From NCBI GenBank assembly GCA_013205085.1, contig JABMLH010000001.1:62001-126000 (forward strand): a DNA stretch of 64,000 nucleotides. The letters run 5' to 3'. This stretch comes from Microbacteriaceae bacterium VKM Ac-2854. GTDB taxonomy: Bacteria > Actinomycetota > Actinomycetes > Actinomycetales > Microbacteriaceae. The position numbers were made by a program, and so were the translations under genes. Of this stretch, positions 43,109-51,039 are shown piece after piece; position 1 is the first letter of the stretch; every line of letters begins with the position of its first letter. The notes under the pieces were generated by a model. The model made no database searches. It was not told where the DNA came from and was given only the letters and a program-made list of their open reading frames with translations.

Positions 43109-43152
43109 GCGAAAAGTTGCAGCCCTGGGCCCGCGAGGGCTGCAACTTTTCG
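43109..43152. terminator. AAAAGTTGCAGCCCT hairpin, copy 2
   Basis: GCGAAAAGTTGCAGCCCT at 43109-43126 pairs with 43136-43152. It is the same sequence family as the copy at 41359. It lies downstream of the ECF S-component gene and upstream of the BCCT promoter. Confidence 0.85.
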
Positions 43153-43209
43153 GCAAAAGGAGGGGTTCGCCAGAGCACGGGCGCGCGAGGGCGGTGCGCC
43201 GGTCGCGCG

Positions 43210-43767
43210 TCAGGCCGCGACGGCGCGGCGCTTGGGGGCGAGGCCTCGGGCCACGCCGGCGCGTTCGAGGCGGCGGGCCACCACGATGCCGAGGGCGGTG
43301 AAGCCGCAGACGCTCGCCAGCAGCACCACCACGAACAGCACCTGCGCCCACACCGGCACCGTGGCGAGGCCGAACGCGGCCCACGCGCTCCACGCGTACA
43401 GCGAGCCGAGCAGCAGCGCCGCGAGCTGGAACAGCCACGTCGCCCACACCCGGTACAGCCCGAGTGCGAAGAAGATCTCCATCGCCACGCCCACCATCAG
43501 CGTGGTCACCACCGCACTCGCGCCGTACGGCGTCAGCGGAATGTTGATCAGCCCCGCGATCAGCGAGGTCAGGATGCCCGCGAGCGGCCGGCGGATCAGC
43601 GCCAGCGCGATCACGACCGGCAGCATCCACACTCCCACGAGCGCCCCGTAGGCGATGGGCGCGATCGGAGCGAGCACCGCCGCGAGGTGGTTCGTCGGCA
43701 CGAGCAGGATGCCGCCGGCGGCGCCGATCGCGGCGCAGGTCATCAGGTAGCGGGTGGTCAGTTTCAT
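43210..43767 (-). CDS. ECF transporter S component (YkoE-like)
   Basis: The 185-residue membrane protein has five to six helices, starting at YLMTCAAIGAAGGILLVPTN, then GVWMLPVVIALALIRRPLAG and NIPLTPYGASAVVTTLMVGV. Size and pattern fit the YkoE family of substrate-binding S components, known for thiamine or hydroxymethylpyrimidine. It ends the ECF operon after the double ATPase and T component. No thiamine riboswitch is seen upstream of the operon; an iron-type box is there instead, so the usual thiamine assignment is uncertain. Confidence 0.7.
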   Translation of the reverse strand: MKLTTRYLMTCAAIGAAGGILLVPTNHLAAVLAPIAPIAYGALVGVWMLPVVIALALIRRPLAGILTSLIAGLINIPLTPYGASAVVTTLMVGVAMEIFFALGLYRVWATWLFQLAALLLGSLYAWSAWAAFGLATVPVWAQVLFVVVLLASVCGFTALGIVVARRLERAGVARGLAPKRRAVAA

Positions 43768-43786
43768 CGTCGACGCCTTTCGGGGG

Positions 43787-44590
43787 TCATTGCGCGGAGC
43801 CCAACGGCACGGTGAGGAAGAGCGCAGCGGTCAGCGCCCAGAACAGCAGCAGGAACACGGTGTCGCGCGCCCGGAACGGCACCTCGTAGCGCTCGGTGCG
43901 GGTGGGATGAGCGCCGAAGGCTCGCGCGTCCATCGACAGCGCGACGCGTTCGGCGTGCCGGATCGCGCTCGCCAGCAGCGGCACCGCGTAGCCGACGTTG
44001 CGCTGCACCGCCGCGATCGGCCCGGGCCCGCCCGCCATCCCGCGCACGCGGTGCGCCTTGCGGATGGTCTCCAGCTCGGAGCCGAACCGCGGCACGAAGC
44101 GGAACGCGGCCAGCGCGGTGTAGCCGATCCGGTACGGCACCCGCAGCTGCTGCACCATCGCGCGCACGACATCCGGCCCGGTCGAGGTCATGCCGCCGAC
44201 GAGTGAGAGCGCCAGGATGCTGAGCACCCGCAGGGCCGTTGTGCCGCCGACCGCGAGGGCGCCGACGTGCAGCGTCCACGGCCCGATGCTGAGCAGCGTG
44301 GCGCTGTCGGCGACCTTCGCGGGGTCGACCCACAGCGCGAATCCGAGGGTCATCAGCAGCGCCGCGGCGGGCAGCCCGACGAACACGAACAGCCCGAGCC
44401 GCCCGTTCAGTCCACCGCCGACCGCCAGCAGCAGCAGCGCGATCAGGGTGAAGATCAGCGGCAGCGTCGCCTGGTCGGTGAACACGAGCAGCACCACGAC
44501 CGGCATCGTCGCGGCGAGCTTGGCCAGCGGGTTCAGGTGCCGCAGGAAGCCCCGGGCCTGCGACTCCGGGCGGGGCAGCGCGGCGGTCAT
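43787..44590 (-). CDS. ECF transporter T component (CbiQ/EcfT-like)
   Basis: The 267-residue protein has about five helices and the two short T-component coupling motifs: ALRVLSILAL and later RVRGMAGGPG near residue 185 (Ala-Arg-Gly type), which touch the ATPase. It starts with HLNPLAKLAATMPVVVLLVF, typical of EcfT. The ATG overlaps the ATPase stop (ATGA). The S-component gene follows 19 bases after its stop. Together the three form an energy-coupling-factor importer in the cytoplasmic membrane. Confidence 0.88.
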   Translation of the reverse strand: MTAALPRPESQARGFLRHLNPLAKLAATMPVVVLLVFTDQATLPLIFTLIALLLLAVGGGLNGRLGLFVFVGLPAAALLMTLGFALWVDPAKVADSATLLSIGPWTLHVGALAVGGTTALRVLSILALSLVGGMTSTGPDVVRAMVQQLRVPYRIGYTALAAFRFVPRFGSELETIRKAHRVRGMAGGPGPIAAVQRNVGYAVPLLASAIRHAERVALSMDARAFGAHPTRTERYEVPFRARDTVFLLLFWALTAALFLTVPLGSAQ

Positions 44591-46260
44591 GCCCGCTCCA
44601 TCGCGTGCAGCTGAGCCAGCCGGGTGACGCCGCGCCAGCCCGGCACGCCGCGGGTCGCCTGAGCGAGCGGCGGCAGCCGCAGGCCGGCGTCGAGAAGGGC
44701 GTCGCCGGCGAGGATCTCCGCGGTCGGCGCGTGCCGCAGCACCCGGCCGTCGCGCATCACGATCACGTGCGTCGCCACCTCGGCGACCAGCTGCAGGTCG
44801 TGCGTGACCGCGATCACCGTGGTGCCCTCGGCGCGCAGCTCGGTCAGCAGTGCGACGAGCTCGGCGGCGCGCTCGCGATCCTGTCCGAAGGTCGGCTCGT
44901 CCAGCGCGAGCACACCCGCGCCGCCGATCAGGGCGGTCGCCACGGAGAGCCGGCGCTTCTGGCCGCCGCTGAGCAGGAAGGGGTGCCGCTCGCCGAGCCC
45001 GGCGAGGCCGAGTCGCGCGAGCATCCGCTCGACCCGCTCGTCGATGTCCGCGGCGCGCTGCAGCTCTAGGCCGTGCCGCAGCTCCTCCGCCACCGTCGCT
45101 CGGATGAACTGGTGCTCCGGATTCTGGAACACGAAGCCGACTCGACGCGACAGCTCGCGGGCGGCGGCGCCCGCCGGATCGAGACCGGCGATGCGGATGC
45201 GCCCCTTCGGTGCGGGCGCGACACCCGCGATGGCCTGCAGCAGCGTGGTCTTCCCGGCGCCGTTGACGCCGACGATCGCGGTGAAGCTCCCCGCCTCGAT
45301 CCGCAGCGAGACGTCGTCGAGGATACGTGTGCCGCGGCGGACGACGGAGAGCGCGTTCACCTCGACGGCGGGCTCGGCGACCGGCACGTCGAGCGCCGCG
45401 ACGGGAGCCGGAGCCTCGACGCCCGCGAGCATCTCGGCCAGCTCGTTCGGCGTGAGGGGCAACGCGGGCAGATCGACGCCCGCGCGGCGCAGCGCGAGCC
45501 CGGCGAGGGTGGCGGAAGGCAGCCAGACACCGAGCGCCATCAGCTCGCCGGCCCGCGTCGTGAGCAACTCGCGTGCGGGGCCGCTCATCACCTGCTGCCC
45601 CCACGCATTCAGCACCACGACCCGGTCGACGATCGGCATCGCCGCGTCGAGGTTGTGCTCGATCAACACGATGCCGTGCTCGCGGCTCGCCGCCAGCTCG
45701 CCGAGCGCTGCGTAGACCTCCTCGATGCCGGCCGGATCGAGGTTGGCGGTCGGCTCGTCGAAGACCAGCAGCCGCGTGCGCATCGCCAGCGCGCAGGCGA
45801 TCGCGAGGCGCTGCTTGCCACCGCCGGAGAGTCGATCGGGGTCGTCGCCGCGGCGTTCCCAGAGGCCGACCCGGCGCAGGGCATCCTCGGCGCGCGCGAG
45901 TACCTCGTCCCTCGGAACCAGCAGGTTCTCGGGGCCGAAGCAGGCCTCGTCGAACACGGTCGCGGTCACGATCTGCGCGTCAGGGTCCTGGAAGACCATC
46001 GACACGTGCTCGCTCAGCCGGGCCACGCTCGTGCCCGCCGTATCAAGCCCGTCGACCGTGACGGATCCGCTCAACTCGGCCTCGACGTCGTGCGGGACCA
46101 GCCCGTTCAGCGCGAGCGCGAGCGTCGATTTGCCGCTTCCCGACGGCCCGAGCAGCAGCACCACCTCGCCCGGTGTGACGGTGAAGGTGACACCGTCCGG
46201 GGCGGCGTGCTCCGCGTCTTCGTAACGGATGCGCACGTCGGCGACGGAGAGTCCGGTCAT
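44587..46260 (-). CDS. ECF transporter double ATPase (YkoD/EcfA1A2-type fusion)
   Basis: The 557-residue protein holds two ABC ATPase domains. The first has Walker A GPSGSGKST, signature LSGGGKQRLAIACAL and LVFDEPTANLDP. The second starts at about residue 285 with Walker A GVNGAGKTT, signature LSGGQKRRLSVATAL and LALDEPTFGQD. Fused A1A2 ATPases are usual in actinobacterial ECF transporters. The start at 46260 has an AGGAG site. It is divergent from an alpha/beta hydrolase gene, and a 19-bp IdeR/DtxR-like box lies in between. Confidence 0.9.
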   Translation of the reverse strand: MTGLSVADVRIRYEDAEHAAPDGVTFTVTPGEVVLLLGPSGSGKSTLALALNGLVPHDVEAELSGSVTVDGLDTAGTSVARLSEHVSMVFQDPDAQIVTATVFDEACFGPENLLVPRDEVLARAEDALRRVGLWERRGDDPDRLSGGGKQRLAIACALAMRTRLLVFDEPTANLDPAGIEEVYAALGELAASREHGIVLIEHNLDAAMPIVDRVVVLNAWGQQVMSGPARELLTTRAGELMALGVWLPSATLAGLALRRAGVDLPALPLTPNELAEMLAGVEAPAPVAALDVPVAEPAVEVNALSVVRRGTRILDDVSLRIEAGSFTAIVGVNGAGKTTLLQAIAGVAPAPKGRIRIAGLDPAGAAARELSRRVGFVFQNPEHQFIRATVAEELRHGLELQRAADIDERVERMLARLGLAGLGERHPFLLSGGQKRRLSVATALIGGAGVLALDEPTFGQDRERAAELVALLTELRAEGTTVIAVTHDLQLVAEVATHVIVMRDGRVLRHAPTAEILAGDALLDAGLRLPPLAQATRGVPGWRGVTRLAQLHAMERA

Positions 46261-46296
46261 GACACTCCTGCGGCTCGGGGGACGAGCCAACGTTAC

Positions 46297-46315
46297 TGAG
46301 GCAAGGCTAGCCTCA
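46297..46315. promoter_or_regulatory. IdeR/DtxR-like iron box
   Basis: TGAGGCAAGGCTAGCCTCA matches the consensus TTAGGTTAGGCTAACCTAA at 14 of 19 positions, and its two halves are complementary at 8 of 9. It lies 36 bases before the ATPase start on one side and 40 before the hydrolase start on the other. Confidence 0.65.
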
Positions 46316-46355
46316 CAAGTCCCGGCTGCGGCTGTCCGCGGTGTGAGGATGGACC

Positions 46356-47144
46356 ATGACCTTCGTCGACATCCACGGTGCGTCCATCCACTTCGACGAG
46401 TACGGCGACGCCCGGAACCCGCTGCTGATCCTGGTGCACGGGCTGATGGGGGACGGCACGACCGTCGCCCCGCTCGCGCGCCGGCTCGCCGAGCGCTTCC
46501 ACGTGATCACTCCGGATGCGCTCGGCCACGGCCGCTCCGCTCGCCCCGACGGATTCACGCTCGCCGACCAGGGCGCGATGCTGAACGGACTCGTCGGCGC
46601 GCTCGGCGACGAATCCGCGGTGTTCGGCGGAATCTCCATGGGCTCCTACCTCGTCGCGCAGGCCGCGACCCTGGAGCCCGGGCGGGCGCGGCGGCTCGTG
46701 CTGATCGTCGGCAAGGCGCACGGCCTGACCTCCTCCTCGGCCGCGTTCGCCGCGAGCAAAGGCGTCGACCTCAGCACCCTCGCGCCGGAGGAGATGCTCG
46801 CGCTGATGGCGGAGGCGGTCTGGTCGCCCGACACCAGCCCGGAACGACGCGCCGCCCTGCTCGGCGCGATGAATGGGGAGCAGGTGGTGCTCTCCCGAGC
46901 CGAGCAGGCGGCCGTCGAGCGCTCGCTGGCCGGGTTCGATCTGCGCCCCGAACTGGCGTCGATCACGGCACCGACGCTGGTGATCTCCGGCGCGAGTGAC
47001 GGACTCAACCCGCCGGAGCGCGGCCGCGAGCTGGCCGAGCACATCCCCGGCGCCCGCTTCGAGGTGTACCAGCACTCGGGCCACATGCTCGCCTTCGAGG
47101 AGGAGGACCGCCTCGTCGCCGATATCGAGGCGTTCGCGGCCTGA
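46356..47144 (+). CDS. Alpha/beta-fold hydrolase
   Basis: The 262-residue protein has the alpha/beta hydrolase plan. LILVHGLMGDG carries the oxyanion HG, GISMGS is the nucleophile elbow (Ser about residue 90), GASDGLNPPERG carries the acid, and YQHSGHMLAFE carries the catalytic His. It resembles menaquinone-related or esterase-type hydrolases, but the substrate is not defined. It shares the divergent promoter region with the ECF operon, so an iron or siderophore ester substrate is plausible but only inferred. The start is at 46356, with a weak GAGGAT box upstream. Confidence 0.85.
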   Translation: MTFVDIHGASIHFDEYGDARNPLLILVHGLMGDGTTVAPLARRLAERFHVITPDALGHGRSARPDGFTLADQGAMLNGLVGALGDESAVFGGISMGSYLVAQAATLEPGRARRLVLIVGKAHGLTSSSAAFAASKGVDLSTLAPEEMLALMAEAVWSPDTSPERRAALLGAMNGEQVVLSRAEQAAVERSLAGFDLRPELASITAPTLVISGASDGLNPPERGRELAEHIPGARFEVYQHSGHMLAFEEEDRLVADIEAFAA

Positions 47145-47208
47145 GACCTCGCGGCCTGAATCCCTGCGAACCGAGCCCCTTACCGCCCTGAACCCCACGC
47201 GGCCCGGC

Positions 47209-47841
47209 TCAGTCGAGCAAGGCTTCGTACTGCTCGACGGTGACGTCGACGCGGCGGTCGCGCCAGTAGAACTCACGGTCGTGCTCGCCGATCTCGCGCA
47301 CGACGCGGCACGGGGTACCGACGGCCACAACGCCGGCGGGCAGGTCGCGGGTGACGACGCTGCCCGCGCCGACCACGGTGTCATCGCCGATCGTCACGCC
47401 CGGCATGATCTGCACGCCGGAGCCGATCCAGACGTTGTCACCGATCGTCACCGGCAGGTTGTACTGGGCCGCGCGCCGGCGCAGCTCGGGCAGCACGGGG
47501 TGGCCCGCCGAGGTGATCACCACGTTCGGGCCGAACATCACGTTGTCGCCGATCGTGACCGGTCCGTCGTCCACGATCGTGAGGTTGAAGTTCGCGTACA
47601 CGCCGTCGCCCAGTGTGACGTTGGCGCCGCCCCAGTTCGCGTGGAACGGCGGTTCCAGGTAGCAGCCCTCGCCGACGGCCGCGAACATCCGCTTCAGCAG
47701 TGCGGACCGCTCCGCTCCCTGCGACGGCCGGGTCGCGTTGAAGTCGTAGAGCAGTTCCTGCGCCTCGCTCTGGTTCGCCAGCAGTGCGGTGTCGTTCGGG
47801 TTGTAGATCAGGCCCGCGGCCATGCGTTCGGCGTTGTTCAT
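47209..47841 (-). CDS. Sugar O-acetyltransferase (maltose/galactoside type)
   Basis: The 210-residue enzyme starts MNNAERMAAGLIYNPNDTAL, the Maa/LacA leader with a helical AMP-like N-domain. Left-handed beta-helix hexapeptides follow (VTLGDGVYANFNLTIVDDGP, VTIGDNVWIGSGVQIMPGV, VTIGDDTVVGAGSVV). The catalytic His is in TSAGHPVL. It acetylates sugars using acetyl-CoA. The AAGGAG site sits seven bases before the ATG, which fixes the start. It is transcribed against the hydrolase gene and stands alone. Confidence 0.9.
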   Translation of the reverse strand: MNNAERMAAGLIYNPNDTALLANQSEAQELLYDFNATRPSQGAERSALLKRMFAAVGEGCYLEPPFHANWGGANVTLGDGVYANFNLTIVDDGPVTIGDNVMFGPNVVITSAGHPVLPELRRRAAQYNLPVTIGDNVWIGSGVQIMPGVTIGDDTVVGAGSVVTRDLPAGVVAVGTPCRVVREIGEHDREFYWRDRRVDVTVEQYEALLD

Positions 47842-48034
47842 CGGATAACTCCTTCGTCGTCCGCTATTCAAGCAGTGCGTCCACCCTCCTTCGACGAGGA
47901 TGCCGGTCGTCACTTCGGATCGCTCCAGGAGTGACCGCGCTCGCGAACGGCCTGTTCGCGTACCTCTGCGGATCCGCGACCGTCCGGGTACGGTGGCCCG
48001 GCGATGCATCCGAAGTTGTAACGCCGCGCCGCAC

Positions 48035-48040
48035 TAGCCT
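48035..48040 (+). promoter_or_regulatory. Candidate -10 box of a leaderless transcript
   Basis: TAGCCT lies seven bases before the GTG at 48048 with no Shine-Dalgarno sequence. Confidence 0.45.
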
Positions 48041-48047
48041 GGACGCC

Positions 48048-48665
48048 GTGAAGACCTCCGCACTGCTCTCGCTCGCCGCCGCCTCCGTTCTGCTCCTCGC
48101 GGGATGCGCCTCCGGGGCGACCAGCGACAGCACGGATGCGGCGGCGCCGGATCCGTCGCTCGCCGAGAACCGCAGCTGGAGCGGCGAGCTCACGCTGAAC
48201 GGATCGGCGCTGGGCATCGAGCTCGACGGCGCGGCGGCTCCGCAGGCGGTCGCCTCCTTCGTGCAGTTGGCGGAGCAGGGCTACTTCGACGCCACCTCCT
48301 GCCACCGGCTGACCACCGCCGGCATCTACGTGCTGCAGTGCGGCGACCCGACCGGCACCGGCACCGGCGGCCCGGGCTACTCCTACGGCCCGATCGAGAA
48401 CGCGCCCGCCGACGACGTGTACGCGGCCGGCGTGCTCGCCATGGCCCGCCGCGGCGGCGACGGCGCGAGCATGGGCAGCCAGTTCTTCATCGTCTACCAG
48501 GACTCCGAGATCCCCTCCGACTCGGCCGGCGGCTACACCGTGCTCGGCACCGTCACGAGCGGCCTGGACGTGGTCACCGCGATCGCCGCGGACGGCGTCG
48601 AGGGCGGCGCCTCCGACGGCACCCCGGCCGACCCCGCGGTGATCGACTCCGTCTCCGTCGAGTAG
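48048..48665 (+). CDS. Cyclophilin-type peptidyl-prolyl isomerase lipoprotein
   Basis: The 205-residue lipoprotein has a signal with lipobox LAGC (Cys20) and a Ser/Thr/Asp linker, then a cyclophilin domain: SCHRLTTAGIYVLQCGDPTG, GTGGPGYSYGPIENAP, GASMGSQFFIVYQDS and GGYTVLGTVTSGLDVV. The usual FHR is CHR here. It folds or isomerises secreted proteins at the outer face of the membrane. The GTG start at 48048 is preferred because the signal peptide starts there and a TAGCCT box lies just upstream. A repeat array follows the stop. Confidence 0.92.
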   Translation: MKTSALLSLAAASVLLLAGCASGATSDSTDAAAPDPSLAENRSWSGELTLNGSALGIELDGAAAPQAVASFVQLAEQGYFDATSCHRLTTAGIYVLQCGDPTGTGTGGPGYSYGPIENAPADDVYAAGVLAMARRGGDGASMGSQFFIVYQDSEIPSDSAGGYTVLGTVTSGLDVVTAIAADGVEGGASDGTPADPAVIDSVSVE

Positions 48666-48674
48666 TGTGCCGCG

Positions 48675-48836
48675 CGCTGGTTGAGTTTGCCGCTCGCTGG
48701 TTGAGTGTGCTCCTCGCTGGTTGAGCTTGCCCCTCGCTGGTTGAGCTTGCCCCTCGCTGGTTGAGCTTGCCCCTCGCTGGTTGAGCTTGCCGAAACCATT
48801 CCTCAACAGGGGTGGTTTCGGCGGGCTCAACCAGCG
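48675..48836. repeat. GGTTGAGCTTGCC tandem array, copy 2 (six units, 20-bp period)
   Basis: Six CGCTGGTTGAG(C)TTGCC units start at 48675, 48695, 48715, 48735, 48755 and 48775. One inverted GGTTTCGGCGGGCTCAACC unit ends at 48836. It lies between convergent genes (cyclophilin and Tm-1-like operon), where it may serve as a bidirectional terminator. Confidence 0.9.
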
Positions 48837-48880
48837 GGTGCAGGCTCACCCATCGGGACACGACCGCCCGGCGACGGCCG

Positions 48881-49732
48881 TCAGCCGACCGGGGCGACCG
48901 CAGGCAGGGTCAGCGAGGTGAACTCGCGCACCTGCGCTGTGAGGGCGCGTTCCGTGGGCAGGCGCTCCATCGACGACGCCCCGTAGAAGCCGTCGATGCC
49001 GACCGCGTGGCTGAGCACGTACTGCGCATCCGCCGGCTCCGCGACCGGGCCGCCGTGCACCAGCACGATCACGTCCGAGCGCACGGATCGCGCCGCCGCC
49101 GCCCACTCCGAGGCCAGCAGGACCCCGTCGTCCAGGGTGCGCGCCGTCTCCGCCCCGATCGAACCGCCCGTGGTCAGCCCGAGGTGCACCACGATGATGT
49201 CGGCGCCCGCCTCGGTCATCGCGATCGCGTCCGCGGCCGAGAACACGTACGGCGTCGTCAGCAGGCCGGCCTCGTGCGCGGCATGGATCAACTCCACCTC
49301 CAGCCCGTAGCCCATCCCCGTCTCCTCCAGATTGGCGCGGAAGTTGCCGTCGATCAGCCCCACGGTCGGGAAGTTCTGCACTCCCGAGAAGCCCTGCTCG
49401 AGCAGCTGCCGCACGAACCGCGGCGCATCGAGGAACGGATCCGTGCCGTTCACGCCCGCGATCACGGGCGTGTGCCGAGGCACGGTCAGGATCTCGCGCC
49501 CCATGTCGACCACGATGTCGTTCGCGTTGCCGTAGGCGAGCAGGCCGCTGAGCGAGCCGCGCCCGGCCATCCGGAACCGGCCGGAGTTGTAGATGATGAT
49601 CAGGTCGGCGCCGCCGTCCTCCTCGCACTTGGCGGAGAGGCCCGTGCCGGCGCCGGCTCCGACGATGGGTTCGCGCAATGCCACCTTGGCGCGCAGGCGG
49701 TCGAGGATCTCGGTGCGGGTGAGGTAAGTCAT
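48881..49732 (-). CDS. PEP-hydrolase-like TIM-barrel protein (Tm-1 C-domain homologue)
   Basis: The 283-residue protein is an (alpha/beta)8 barrel of the phosphoenolpyruvate hydrolase/TIM-barrel signalling family. It has [72 protein letters not shown] and a C-terminal [12 protein letters not shown]. It is the partner of the UPF0261 gene upstream, with which it overlaps by four bases (ATGA). Fused versions of the two domains form the plant protein Tm-1. The bacterial reaction is not established. Confidence 0.85.
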   Translation of the reverse strand: MTYLTRTEILDRLRAKVALREPIVGAGAGTGLSAKCEEDGGADLIIIYNSGRFRMAGRGSLSGLLAYGNANDIVVDMGREILTVPRHTPVIAGVNGTDPFLDAPRFVRQLLEQGFSGVQNFPTVGLIDGNFRANLEETGMGYGLEVELIHAAHEAGLLTTPYVFSAADAIAMTEAGADIIVVHLGLTTGGSIGAETARTLDDGVLLASEWAAAARSVRSDVIVLVHGGPVAEPADAQYVLSHAVGIDGFYGASSMERLPTERALTAQVREFTSLTLPAVAPVG

Positions 49733-50967
49733 GAGGGCGCTCCCTGAAGCGTCGAGTGGTGGGCGAGGATGGCGGCGTGCAGCCGATCGGCGGCGGCATC
49801 CGCGAAGTCGGGGTGGTTGATGTCGACGTCGAACTCGATCAGCTCGAAGCCGTCGGCGCCGGCGCGGATCGCGTCGAACAGGGCGTCGTCGGCGGCGGCG
49901 TCGGCGAACGGCCCGCCGGGAGTCGCGATCGCGGACACTCCGCCGAGGGGCAGCAGAACGGTCGTCGGCCCGGTCGCGGCGCGCGCCTTCGCGGCCAGCG
50001 CCGCTCCGAGCGCCGCGCACTCCTCCGCCGTGGTGCGCATCAGCGTCACGCTGGAGTTGTGCACGTAGAGGTTGCGCTCGTGGAAGCGTTCCGGCACGGT
50101 GTCGAGCGGCCCGAAGTTGACCATGTCGAGGGCCCCGGTGGAGATCACCTGCGGTACCCCGGATGCGCCCGCCGCGGTCAACCGCGCCGGCCCGGCGGAG
50201 AAGACCCCGCCGACCAGATCGTCGGCCAACTCGGTCGTGGTCAGGTCGAGCACCCCGGCGAAGTAGCCCTGCGTGATCAGCGACTCCATCGCCCGCCCGC
50301 CGGAGCCGGTCATGTGGAAGACCAGCACCTCGTAGCCGAGCGCCTCGAGCCGCTCGCGCGCCCGGGTCACGCACGGCGTGGTCACCCCGAACATGCTCGC
50401 GGCGACCAGGGGGCGCAGCGCGACCGGCGCCAGTGCAGCCGCGCCGACCATCCCGGCCATCGCTGCGGCGGCGTTCGCGATGATCCGCAGCGAGATCCGG
50501 TTCAGCCCGGCGACGTCGACGACGGAGGGCATCAGGATGAGGTCGCTCTCGCCCACGTACTGTTCGGTCGTGCCCGACGCCGCGGTCGACACGATCAGCT
50601 TCGGGATGCCCAGCGGCAGCGCGCGGAAAGCGGTCGCGGCGAGCGAGGTGCCGCCGGTGCCGCCGAGCGCGAGGGCGCCCTGCACGTCGCCGCGCTCGAA
50701 CAGTTCGCGCACCAGCACGGTGGCGCCCGCGGCCATCACGGCCATGGCCGCGCCGCGATCGTGGGCGGTGACCAGCTCCGAGAGCACCCCACCACCCGCC
50801 AGCGCCACGGCCTCGCGATCGATATCGGGCTCGAAGCCGGGAGCGCCGAGCACCCCCGTGTCGATCACCAACGACTCGACGCCGGCGTCCCGCAGGCGGT
50901 CGCGGATGAACGCGTACTCCTCGCCCTTGGTGTCCAGCGTGCCGAGCAGCACAACGGTGTGCGGCAT
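49729..50967 (-). CDS. UPF0261 / Tm-1-like ATP-binding protein
   Basis: The 412-residue protein starts [20 protein letters not shown], the invariant UPF0261 opening, followed by [60 protein letters not shown] and the C-terminal [18 protein letters not shown]. The family binds nucleotide and is the N-terminal part of plant Tm-1. In bacteria it sits next to the TIM-barrel gene, as here. The start at 50967 has a GAGGAGG site. It is divergent from a MocR-type regulator 72 bases away that probably controls it. Confidence 0.88.
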   Translation of the reverse strand: MPHTVVLLGTLDTKGEEYAFIRDRLRDAGVESLVIDTGVLGAPGFEPDIDREAVALAGGGVLSELVTAHDRGAAMAVMAAGATVLVRELFERGDVQGALALGGTGGTSLAATAFRALPLGIPKLIVSTAASGTTEQYVGESDLILMPSVVDVAGLNRISLRIIANAAAAMAGMVGAAALAPVALRPLVAASMFGVTTPCVTRARERLEALGYEVLVFHMTGSGGRAMESLITQGYFAGVLDLTTTELADDLVGGVFSAGPARLTAAGASGVPQVISTGALDMVNFGPLDTVPERFHERNLYVHNSSVTLMRTTAEECAALGAALAAKARAATGPTTVLLPLGGVSAIATPGGPFADAAADDALFDAIRAGADGFELIEFDVDINHPDFADAAADRLHAAILAHHSTLQGAPS

Positions 50968-51027
50968 CGTTCGGTACCTCCTCGTCCGACCCGGCGCCGA
51001 TGATTGACCCGGCCGGGGCTCGGCCTC

Positions 51028-51033
51028 CATGAT
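51028..51033 (+). promoter_or_regulatory. Candidate -10 box of a leaderless transcript
   Basis: CATGAT lies six bases before the ATG at 51040, in the short divergent promoter region. Confidence 0.35.
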
Positions 51034-51039
51034 GTGCCG

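Noticed and set aside
46261-46355. Thiamine riboswitch before the YkoE-type ECF operon
   Set aside because: The 95-base gap is too short and lacks the CTGAGA and ACCTGA-type conserved elements; only the iron-type box stands out.
48675-48836. CRISPR array
   Set aside because: Units of 20 bp are directly tandem without spacers and the last unit is inverted; no cas genes are near.
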